From positions 1-58,190 of the forward strand of contig NZ_JAIVAR010000012.1 of assembly GCF_020171925.1 (NCBI RefSeq): 58,190 nucleotides of DNA, written 5' to 3'. Positions 31,358 to 38,169 of the stretch are shown here, in pieces. Position numbers and translations under genes: made by a program. The notes beneath the pieces were generated by a model. That model was given only the letters and a program-made list of their open reading frames with translations, was not told where the DNA came from and searched no databases. The DNA is from Rossellomorea aquimaris (GTDB lineage Bacteria > Bacillota > Bacilli > Bacillales > Bacillaceae_B). Numbering within the stretch: the first letter of the stretch is position 1; every line of letters begins with the position of its first letter.

Positions 31358-32965
31358 GTGAGGAAGCAGTATTCCTCCAAGCAGTTTCTTAAAGGGGCCA
31401 TGGTGCTGACACTCGCTGCACTCGTAACCAAAATATTGAGCGCTGTCTATCGGGTCCCTTTTCAGAATATCGTTGGAGATGTCGGTTTTTATATTTATCA
31501 GCAGGTCTACCCCTTTTATGGCATTGCCCTTGCCCTATCGACATACGGGTTTCCTGTTATTATTTCAAAGCTTGTTGCAGAGAAGCTTGAACATGATGAT
31601 GAGGAAGGGGCCAAGGATGTGGCGCTGACTTCGTTCTTCTTTCTGTGCATCATCGGGCTGATCTGGTTCATGCTCATTTATTTTTCTGCAGGAATGATTG
31701 CACGGTGGATGGGCGATGCAAAGCTCACGCCGTTGATCAAGCTCATTTCCCTTTCTTTCTTGCTTCTGCCCCCTTTATCTGTCTTGAGGGGCTATTATCA
31801 AGGAAAGGAAAACATGATTCCGACAGCCGTCTCTCAGGTGGCGGAGCAGAGTGTCAGGGTGGTGACGATTTTGTTATTCGCCATCGTTCTTGTCGGGAAG
31901 GATCATTCCCTCTACACGGTCGGCCGCGGGGCATTATTCGGTTCGATTACCGGGGGGATCGCGGCATTGCTTGTCCTCCTCTTCTATATGGCGCTGAAGA
32001 AGGAAATGGCATTGTCCTCTGGCATCTTCACGTTCCCTGAAGAATATCTGTCCATTTGGAAACGGTTGTTGAAGGATGGTACAGCGATATGTGTGAGTGC
32101 AATGCTGTTGATCCTGTTTCAGTTCATTGATTCAATGAATCTATATGCCCTATTGACTTCCTCCGGGATGGAGGAGACCGTGGCGAAGAAGTGGAAGGGA
32201 ATCTACGATCGAGGGCAGCCGTTTGTCCAACTGGGGAATGTCGTCGCCACATCGATCTCGCTTACCATCGTGCCGCTCGTGACGAGTGCATATATTGGAA
32301 AGAAAGAGTCTTTGGTGAGGGAATACAGTCAATTATCGTTGAAGATCAGCATCATAATCGGTTCTGCCGCTTCACTCGGTTTGATCAACCTGATCGTACC
32401 GACGAATACGATGTTATTTGAGAATGCAGACGGTTCAGGAGTGATTGCCGTATTTTGCGTATCGATCCTTTTCAGCTGTATGATCCTGACGTTTTCGGGA
32501 ATCTTGCAGGGGATCGGTAGCATTTACTATCCGGCAATCTGCATTATGATTGGAGTGATCCTTAAATATGCAGGGAATGCCACTCTCGTCCCCCTGTTCG
32601 GGACAATGGGCGCGTCACTTGCCACCATTCTAGCGTTGTTGGTGATTTCGATCTTATTGATTGTGAAGATCAAGAAGGTATTCTTGATCCGGCTGATCGA
32701 TGCCTCATTTTATAAAACATTGCTTATAAGCGGAGCGGCCATGACAGCAGTCCTTCAAGGGTTGATGTTCATCTATGGTACCGTGGTGGCAACCGGACTT
32801 CCTGAGCGGGAGATGGCCGCGGTCTTCTCGTTAGGCGGAGTCGTCATTGGTGGCAGTGTGTTCATCCTCCTTTTATTGAGGGGACGGATCCTGACGGAAG
32901 AAGAAATCGGCTTCTTGCCTTTTGGCAGTAAAATGGTGCGCTTAATGAAGAAAGTCCAATCATGA
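31358..32965 (+). CDS. yabM: Polysaccharide/lipid flippase-like membrane protein YabM (SpoVB family)
   Basis: 535 residues with about 14 predicted membrane helices, of the MOP superfamily (SpoVB/YtgP-type). Conserved motifs: KGAMVLTLAALVTKILSAVYR at the start (shown in part), GYYQGKENMIPTA and LFGTMGASLAT. Related proteins move lipid-linked cell wall precursors; the substrate here is unknown. Start GTG at 31358 follows a modest AAAGGCGG. Confidence 0.88.
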   Translation: MRKQYSSKQFLKGAMVLTLAALVTKILSAVYRVPFQNIVGDVGFYIYQQVYPFYGIALALSTYGFPVIISKLVAEKLEHDDEEGAKDVALTSFFFLCIIGLIWFMLIYFSAGMIARWMGDAKLTPLIKLISLSFLLLPPLSVLRGYYQGKENMIPTAVSQVAEQSVRVVTILLFAIVLVGKDHSLYTVGRGALFGSITGGIAALLVLLFYMALKKEMALSSGIFTFPEEYLSIWKRLLKDGTAICVSAMLLILFQFIDSMNLYALLTSSGMEETVAKKWKGIYDRGQPFVQLGNVVATSISLTIVPLVTSAYIGKKESLVREYSQLSLKISIIIGSAASLGLINLIVPTNTMLFENADGSGVIAVFCVSILFSCMILTFSGILQGIGSIYYPAICIMIGVILKYAGNATLVPLFGTMGASLATILALLVISILLIVKIKKVFLIRLIDASFYKTLLISGAAMTAVLQGLMFIYGTVVATGLPEREMAAVFSLGGVVIGGSVFILLLLRGRILTEEEIGFLPFGSKMVRLMKKVQS

Positions 32966-32985
32966 AAGAAAGATAGGAGAGTCAT

Positions 32986-34449
32986 ATGAATACGATCACA
33001 ATTGTCGGTTTGGGCGCTGGGGATTTAGAACAGCTGCCTTTGGGAGTATACCGCCTCCTGAAAAGTAGTGAATCATTATTTTTACGGACGAAGGAACACC
33101 CTGTCGTGAAAGACCTGGAAACGGAAGGGATCGGCTATCAATCCTTTGATGAGGTTTATGAGAAACATGATCGGTTTGAAAACGTGTATGAAGAAATCGT
33201 TGAAATCCTGATGTCTCGGGTCAGGGAAAAATCGATCGTGTATGCCGTACCTGGACATCCACTCGTAGCTGAAAAAACGGTGCAGCTTCTTCTTGAGCTC
33301 CATGAAGAAGGGAAAGTCAGTGTAAAAGTGGGTGGCGGGCAAAGCTTCCTTGATGCTTTGTTTGCTTCAGTTGGCGCCGACCCGATCGACGGCTTTCAAT
33401 TATTGGATGGGACGAGCCTCAGGCTTCAGGATATCCATATGAATCAACAGCTGATCATCGGGCAAGTATATGACGCCTTCATCGCATCCGAGGTGAAGCT
33501 TACTTTGATGGAGCTGTATCCTTATGATTATGAAGTGATGCTCGTAACCGCTGCCGGAAGCAAGGAAGAAAAGGTGGAGAAAGTCCAGCTTGTTGAGCTT
33601 GACCGGGTGGCGAACCTCAGTAATTTGACGAGCCTTTATGTACCGGCTGTCAAGGACATGGCGTCTACCTTCAAACAATATGGGACGTTGCGGGAGATCA
33701 TCTCGACGCTGCGCGGTCCTGACGGGTGCCCGTGGGATAAGGAACAGACTCACCAATCCTTGAAGAAGTACTTAATCGAAGAAACCTATGAGTTATTGGA
33801 AGCCATTGATGAGGATGATATCGATCATATGGTCGAGGAACTGGGTGATGTCCTCCTTCAAGTCATGCTCCACGCCCAGATCGGGGAAGATGAAGGAATG
33901 TTCAACATGGAGGAAGTCATTGAAACGCTTGCTTCAAAAATGGTACGCAGACATCCCCATGTGTTCGGTTCGGTGGAAGTGGAAAACACCGATCAGGTCA
34001 TGACCAACTGGGAACAAATCAAGAAGCGTGAAAAAGGCGGCAGCGATGCAAGAACCCCTATGCTCAAAAATACGGACAAGGGAATGCCTGCCCTCATAAA
34101 GGCATATGAATATCAAAAGAAGGCGGCCAAGGTCGGATTCGATTGGCCGGATGCCAAGGGTGCCTGGGATAAGGTATGGGAAGAATTGAAGGAATTTGAA
34201 AAAGAAGTGGAGAATAATAGTGAAAACGACATAAAAAAAGAGTTCGGGGATATTCTATTCGCTCTTGTCAATGTCGCTCGTTTTTATAAGATTTTCCCTG
34301 AAGAAGCGCTTGCCATGACCAATGCGAAATTCTATCAGCGTTTTTCCTACGTGGAAGAAAAAGTACATGAATCAAGGAAGGCCTTTGATGAATTCACACT
34401 GGAAGAATTGGATGCTTTCTGGGATGAAGCGAAAAAGAATAAATTGTAG
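32986..34449 (+). CDS. mazG: Tetrapyrrole methylase / MazG NTP pyrophosphohydrolase fusion YabN
   Basis: 487 residues. The N-terminal tetrapyrrole-methylase fold (1-220; IVGLGAGDLEQLPLG, VPGHPLVAEKT) is joined to two MazG modules (230-487; GCPWDKEQTHQSLKKY, EELGDVLLQVMLHA). MazG removes abnormal NTPs; the methylase substrate is not known. GATAGGAGAG precedes ATG. It lies 20 bp after yabM. Confidence 0.95.
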   Translation: MNTITIVGLGAGDLEQLPLGVYRLLKSSESLFLRTKEHPVVKDLETEGIGYQSFDEVYEKHDRFENVYEEIVEILMSRVREKSIVYAVPGHPLVAEKTVQLLLELHEEGKVSVKVGGGQSFLDALFASVGADPIDGFQLLDGTSLRLQDIHMNQQLIIGQVYDAFIASEVKLTLMELYPYDYEVMLVTAAGSKEEKVEKVQLVELDRVANLSNLTSLYVPAVKDMASTFKQYGTLREIISTLRGPDGCPWDKEQTHQSLKKYLIEETYELLEAIDEDDIDHMVEELGDVLLQVMLHAQIGEDEGMFNMEEVIETLASKMVRRHPHVFGSVEVENTDQVMTNWEQIKKREKGGSDARTPMLKNTDKGMPALIKAYEYQKKAAKVGFDWPDAKGAWDKVWEELKEFEKEVENNSENDIKKEFGDILFALVNVARFYKIFPEEALAMTNAKFYQRFSYVEEKVHESRKAFDEFTLEELDAFWDEAKKNKL

Positions 34450-34466
34450 TAGAGGAGTTTTAATAG

Positions 34467-34745
34467 ATGGTTTCAATGAGATTGGATAAATACTTGAAAG
34501 TATCAAGATTGATCAAAAGAAGGACGCTCGCGAAAGAAATCGCCGATCAGGGAAGGATCCTCGTCAATGGATCACAGGCAAAGGCTAGCTCCAATGTGAA
34601 GGTCGGGGACGAGCTGAGTGTGAGGTTTGGACAAAAGGTGATGAGGGTAAAGATCGAGAGGCTTCTCGATACAACGAAAAAAGAAGAAGCAAACAGCCTC
34701 TACTCCGTCATTTCGGAGGAAAGGATCAAAGAGGAATCCGAGTAA
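34467..34745 (+). CDS. rqcP: Ribosome quality control S4-domain protein RqcP
   Basis: 92 residues with an S4 RNA-binding fold (MRLDKYLKVSRLIKRRTLAKE). RqcP acts with RqcH in adding alanine tails to nascent chains on split 50S subunits. ATG at 34467 has the best spacing to GAGGAG, though ATG at 34476 is the start matching some homologues. Confidence 0.94.
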   Translation: MVSMRLDKYLKVSRLIKRRTLAKEIADQGRILVNGSQAKASSNVKVGDELSVRFGQKVMRVKIERLLDTTKKEEANSLYSVISEERIKEESE

Positions 34746-34830
34746 GACAGGGTTATTTTATGTTCTAAAATCCCCCTTTCCACATACATATAATACAAAG
34801 CTTGTACTATGTGAATGTGAGGGATGAAGC

Positions 34831-35133
34831 ATGAATCAATATTATGATGGAAACAAAGATAAGACTTCTTACCAGGAACATGATGTTATCATGAGAGGCC
34901 GGAAGCTTCTTGATATTACAGGTGTGAAACAGGTTGAGAGCTTTGATAACGAAGAATTCCTGCTTGAAACCGTCATGGGGATCCTGTCTGTACGCGGCCA
35001 GAATCTGCAAATGAAAAACCTCGATGTCGACAAAGGGATCGTCTCAATCAAAGGAAAGGTGTTTGATCTGGTTTATTTGGACGAACACAATTCGGAGAAA
35101 GCTAAAGGACTCTTTAGCAAGCTATTTCGATGA
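34831..35133 (+). CDS. yabP: Sporulation protein YabP
   Basis: 100 residues of the YabP/YqfC family: HDVIMRGRKLLDITGVKQVESFD and VRGQNLQMKNLDVDKG are characteristic. Spore coat/cortex-related, mother-cell expressed in B. subtilis. CATATAAT at 34787-34794 is one mismatch from the sigma-E -10, with no good -35. It overlaps yabQ by 4 bp. Confidence 0.92.
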   Translation: MNQYYDGNKDKTSYQEHDVIMRGRKLLDITGVKQVESFDNEEFLLETVMGILSVRGQNLQMKNLDVDKGIVSIKGKVFDLVYLDEHNSEKAKGLFSKLFR

Positions 35134-35777
35134 CCCTGACGACCCAGTTTTACACCATGCTTTCCATGATCGGGATGGGGGCGCTGTTCGGTGCGTCACT
35201 GGACACGTATAATCGATTCCTCAACCGTTCCAATAGGAAGCGCTGGCTGGTCTTCATAAACGATGTGCTATTCTGGATCTTTCAGGCACTGGCCATATTT
35301 TATATCCTGTTTTCCGTCAATTTCGGGGAGCTGCGGTTCTACATCTTCATCGCACTTCTATGTGGATTTGCCGGCTACCAGGCGCTACTGAAGCAAAGTT
35401 TCCTGCACATACTCGAGAAACTGATCCACTTTTTTATCTCCCTTTACGTTTTTTTCGTGAAAATGATAAAAAAGCTCATTTACTCGCCGATAAAATGGTT
35501 AGTCATCTTGCTGATCACGCTTCTCGTTTCGATAGCAAAGGGGCTATATGCATGCATATCCTTTCTGTGGAAGGTCGTATACTCCATCCTCGGATGGGCG
35601 ATTAAACTCGTTTGGCGTCCCCTTTGGTGGATTGTTAAGGGTATTTGGAACTTATTGCCGAATCATCTTACAAAAAGAGTCGAGAAGTTATATAATAAAA
35701 TGGCAGGAATCGGAGCGGTCTATATCAAAAAAATATATAGAGTCATAGATAAGGTGAAAAAGCGCTTTAAGAAATAG
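35130..35777 (+). CDS. yabQ: Spore cortex biosynthesis membrane protein YabQ
   Basis: 215 residues. Several N-terminal membrane segments (about 10-30, 45-65, 75-95, 110-160) are followed by a basic C-terminal tail rich in Lys. YabQ is needed for cortex formation and sits in the forespore outer membrane. ATGA overlap with yabP shows coupling. Confidence 0.9.
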   Translation: MTLTTQFYTMLSMIGMGALFGASLDTYNRFLNRSNRKRWLVFINDVLFWIFQALAIFYILFSVNFGELRFYIFIALLCGFAGYQALLKQSFLHILEKLIHFFISLYVFFVKMIKKLIYSPIKWLVILLITLLVSIAKGLYACISFLWKVVYSILGWAIKLVWRPLWWIVKGIWNLLPNHLTKRVEKLYNKMAGIGAVYIKKIYRVIDKVKKRFKK

Positions 35778-35824
35778 CGCCTTTTCCCTTTTTCGATGTC
35801 TCTAATCAAAAAGGAGGTTTGGAA

Positions 35825-36217
35825 ATGAGTAAAAACGTGACGTCAATGGAAAATGAATATGTTCGTCACCAAGAGCATGTTCATAAGTCTTCATCTAAGA
35901 GAAAAAAGCGTTTAGTTCGAAGATTGTCCCTATTTTTCGTGTTAGTTCTGGCAATAAGTGGATTCATGATCTCGACTCTCATTTCCAGAGCCCAAGTGTT
36001 AGAGGAAAAACGTGCAGAAAAAGCACAGTTGGAAACCAAATTGGAAAAGCTAAAGGATCATCAAAGTGCCTTGGAAGAGGAAATCGTCAAGCTGAACGAT
36101 GATGAGTATATTGCGAAGCTTGCACGACGGGATTATTTCTTATCGGATGAGGGAGAGATCATCTTTAATATACCTGAACCGGAGAAAAAGAATGAAGAAG
36201 AAGAGGTGTCTTATTGA
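35825..36217 (+). CDS. divIC: Cell division protein DivIC
   Basis: 130 residues. A basic cytoplasmic N terminus, one membrane helix (about 36-56), an extracytoplasmic coiled coil (60-95), and the conserved YIAKLARRDYFLSDEGE end. It forms the DivIB-DivIC-FtsL divisome complex. ATG at 35825, seven bases after AAGGAGG, is preferred over TTG at 35819. Confidence 0.95.
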   Translation: MSKNVTSMENEYVRHQEHVHKSSSKRKKRLVRRLSLFFVLVLAISGFMISTLISRAQVLEEKRAEKAQLETKLEKLKDHQSALEEEIVKLNDDEYIAKLARRDYFLSDEGEIIFNIPEPEKKNEEEEVSY

Positions 36218-36243
36218 CACTCTTTTTTTTAATTGGCTATAAT
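36214..36243 (+). promoter_or_regulatory. Sigma-A promoter of yabR
   Basis: TTGACA (36214-36219) overlaps the divIC stop codon; TATAAT (36238-36243) follows an 18-bp spacer. Confidence 0.75.
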
Positions 36244-36291
36244 ATATAGTAAGGTATATCTTTTATCATTTTAAGGAGGAGCATTTCTTTT

Positions 36292-36714
36292 ATGTCAATC
36301 GAAGTAGGCAGCAAGTTACAGGGTAAGGTAACAGGAATTACAAATTTTGGAGCGTTCGTGGAGCTAGCGGAAGGTTCAACTGGTTTAGTACACATTAGTG
36401 AGGTTGCGGACAACTATGTTAAGGATATTAACGAACACCTTAAAGTAGGCGATGAAGTAACGGTAAAAGTAATTAATGTTGAGAACGATGGGAAGATCGG
36501 TTTATCCATCCGTAAAGCCAAAGACCAACCACAACGCCCACAGCGCCCACAGCGTCCTCAACGCCCGCGCAACAACAAACCAACTGATGCACGTCCAAAG
36601 GAAAATTTCGAACAAAAGATGGCACGCTTCTTAAAAGACAGTGAAGATCGTCTTTCATCTTTAAAGAAGAACACGGAATCGCGACGTGGCGGAAGAGGAG
36701 CGAAACGAGGCTAA
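36292..36714 (+). CDS. yabR: S1-domain RNA-binding protein YabR
   Basis: 140 residues. One S1 domain (1-72; GKVTGITNFGAFVELAEG, TGLVHISEVAD) is followed by a proline/arginine/glutamine-rich linker with tandem RPQ tripeptides (~76-95) and a basic tail (RRGGRGAKRG). Binds RNA, probably ribosome-associated; precise role not known. ATG follows AAGGAGGAGC. Confidence 0.92.
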   Translation: MSIEVGSKLQGKVTGITNFGAFVELAEGSTGLVHISEVADNYVKDINEHLKVGDEVTVKVINVENDGKIGLSIRKAKDQPQRPQRPQRPQRPRNNKPTDARPKENFEQKMARFLKDSEDRLSSLKKNTESRRGGRGAKRG

Positions 36715-36754
36715 CTTGCTGTCTATTAACTAATATAGCAGGTTATACGACAGG

Positions 36755-36786
36755 AACAGGCACACTCAGTGTGCCTGTTTTTTTGG
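36755..36786 (+). terminator. Terminator after yabR
   Basis: AACAGGCACACT pairs with AGTGTGCCTGTT around a single C, then T7. Confidence 0.92.
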
Positions 36787-36808
36787 GTTCGGGGCAACCA
36801 TTGTGAAT

Positions 36809-36969
36809 GATAATAAAGAGAGGGATTCGATAATAAATAAGTCTTTCCGATAGTAAGTCGGATGCTTCGATAAAATAAATTTGAACAAGCTTAATTTCGA
36901 TCATAAGTCTTCCATTTTCGATAATAACCCTTGAAAATCCAATAATAAAACGTCGTTTTTTGATAATAA
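36809..36969 (+). repeat. 20/21-bp phased GATAATAA array
   Basis: GATAATAA or a one- to two-base variant starts at 36809, 36829, 36849, 36869, 36899, 36920, 36941 and 36962. The spacing is 20, 20, 20, 30, 21, 21, 21. Unit consensus GATAATAARTC-n-TTTC. It is the same family as the minus-strand arrays at 376-470 and 719-813. The remaining sequence to 37217 holds no gene. Confidence 0.85.
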
Positions 36970-37217
36970 ATCAAGCAGCTCGAGTTTTTCAATGAATATG
37001 AACGTTGAAAAACGCCACTACATAGCCGTAAATCCGGTAAATGTTCACCATTCTTAAATTTACTGCGTGAAATGACGGCATGTGCCTGCGGTTTTTCTTG
37101 GAATAGACGACGGCAAGGTGTCACACTCCGAGCTCCACTCTATTTTTCGGCATAAAAAAGGATTTTTGTTTTTCTCCATCGAATACTGATACTAAATCAT
37201 AAGGTGGGGGACATATC

Positions 37218-37691
37218 ATGAGAAAAGAAGAGCTGATCGATCATCACGATTATTTTATATCCTGGCTGAACGAATTAAGGGATTTAGAGGAAGATAAATG
37301 GTATTCACCGATGGAGGAAGGGAAATGGTCGATTGGTGCCAATGTGTCGCATATCACCAAATGGGATCAGTATTCCGTGGAACACATCTTGCTGACGGAC
37401 CTCCAGGACGGAGCGGTTCTGCCTCCATTTCCGGAGTTTGAGGAATTTAATCGTAAAGCGGCGGCCTATGCCCTTAGTGCAGTGACTCAGGAACAACTAT
37501 TGGCGGAAGGCATAGAGGCGAGGAAATCGATCCGGGCTTACATTGAAGCCTTGACGGAGGAAAGGCTCGATCTGTCATTCGAAGTAGGTGATCACCTTTA
37601 TACATTAAGGGAATTCTTTGAGGACTTCATGGGACACGACAAACATCATCAGAATCAGATTGAAGAGGCCCTCCATAAGGAAAATGCGTAA
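37218..37691 (+). CDS. DinB/YfiT-like four-helix protein
   Basis: 157 residues predicted as a four-helix bundle of the DinB_2 superfamily. Likely metal ligands are His in NVSHITKWD near residue 48 and the pair in GHDKHHQNQ near residues 145-150. Such proteins include thiol-dependent transferases such as bacillithiol S-transferases, but no activity can be assigned here. AAGGTGGGGG precedes ATG. It is not in this position in B. subtilis as I recall, and sits between the yabR terminator, a phased array and two tRNAs. Confidence 0.8.
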   Translation: MRKEELIDHHDYFISWLNELRDLEEDKWYSPMEEGKWSIGANVSHITKWDQYSVEHILLTDLQDGAVLPPFPEFEEFNRKAAAYALSAVTQEQLLAEGIEARKSIRAYIEALTEERLDLSFEVGDHLYTLREFFEDFMGHDKHHQNQIEEALHKENA

Positions 37692-37692
37692 A

Positions 37693-37724
37693 AAAAAGAC
37701 TATCCAGTGATGGATAGTCTTTTT
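37693..37724. terminator. Bidirectional terminator of the DinB-like gene and the tRNA unit
   Basis: AAAAAGACTATCCA pairs with TGGATAGTCTTTTT, flanked by A and T runs, so it can stop transcription from both strands. Confidence 0.88.
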
Positions 37725-37729
37725 AAATA

Positions 37730-37801
37730 TGACCCGTACGGGATTCGAACCCGTGTTACCGCCGTGAAAGGGCGGTGTCTTAACCGCTTGACCAACGGGC
37801 C
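37730..37801 (-). tRNA. trnE: tRNA-Glu (TTC)
   Basis: 72 bases on the minus strand: acceptor GGCCCGT/ACGGGTC, anticodon loop CTTTCAC with TTC, and T-arm GGTTCGAATCC. No encoded CCA. Cotranscribed after tRNA-Met. Confidence 0.96.
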
Positions 37802-37810
37802 AAAACAATA

Positions 37811-37887
37811 TGGTAGCGGCGGAGGGGATCGAACCCCCGACCTCACGGGTATGAACCGTACGCTCTAGCCAGCTGAGCTACACCGCC
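37811..37887 (-). tRNA. trnM: tRNA-Met (CAT), elongator type
   Basis: 77 bases including encoded CCA: acceptor GGCGGTG/CGCCGCT(A), anticodon loop TTCATAC with CAT, T-arm GGTTCGATCC. The acceptor start is unlike initiator tRNA. It matches the elongator Met tRNA I recall for B. subtilis; tRNA-Ile2 with modified C is less likely. Confidence 0.92.
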
Positions 37888-37911
37888 ATATGTGTTTTAA
37901 GCACAAAATCT

Positions 37912-37940
37912 ATAATACATACAAACAAAAAACTTGTCAA
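37912..37940 (-). promoter_or_regulatory. Sigma-A promoter of the tRNA-Met-Glu unit
   Basis: On the minus strand TTGACA (37940-37935), 17 bp, TATTAT (37917-37912). Confidence 0.8.
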
Positions 37941-38062
37941 CAGGTATTATAAAAGAATTTGTCAAAATTCCTTTAAGCCAGTCTGTGACTCAGTTAAAGG
38001 TGGAAATTGGAAAAATAAAACGGTTCATAAAATAAAATATTCAGAATATTATAACGGAATGA

Positions 38063-38100
38063 AGGGAATGCCGTCGAAACATTCTTAGACGGCATTCCCT
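38063..38100. promoter_or_regulatory. Perfect 13-bp inverted repeat upstream of spoIIE
   Basis: AGGGAATGCCGTC (38063-38075) and GACGGCATTCCCT (38088-38100) pair perfectly. The left arm overlaps CGTCGAA (38072-38078), one mismatch from a 0A box. No T run follows, so it may be an operator rather than a terminator. Confidence 0.5.
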
Positions 38101-38104
38101 CATT

Positions 38105-38137
38105 TTGACAAACTTTTAAGCTTGTCCCCTTTATACT
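38105..38137 (+). promoter_or_regulatory. Spo0A-dependent sigma-A promoter of spoIIE
   Basis: TTGACA (38105-38110) and TATACT (38132-38137) are 21 bp apart, the unusual spacing known for spoIIE and spoIIG, where Spo0A bound at the -35 region lets sigma-A work. TGACAAA at 38106-38112 is a near 0A box. Confidence 0.68.
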
Positions 38138-38169
38138 TAACAAAAAAGTAAACGGGGAGTGTTTGTTAC

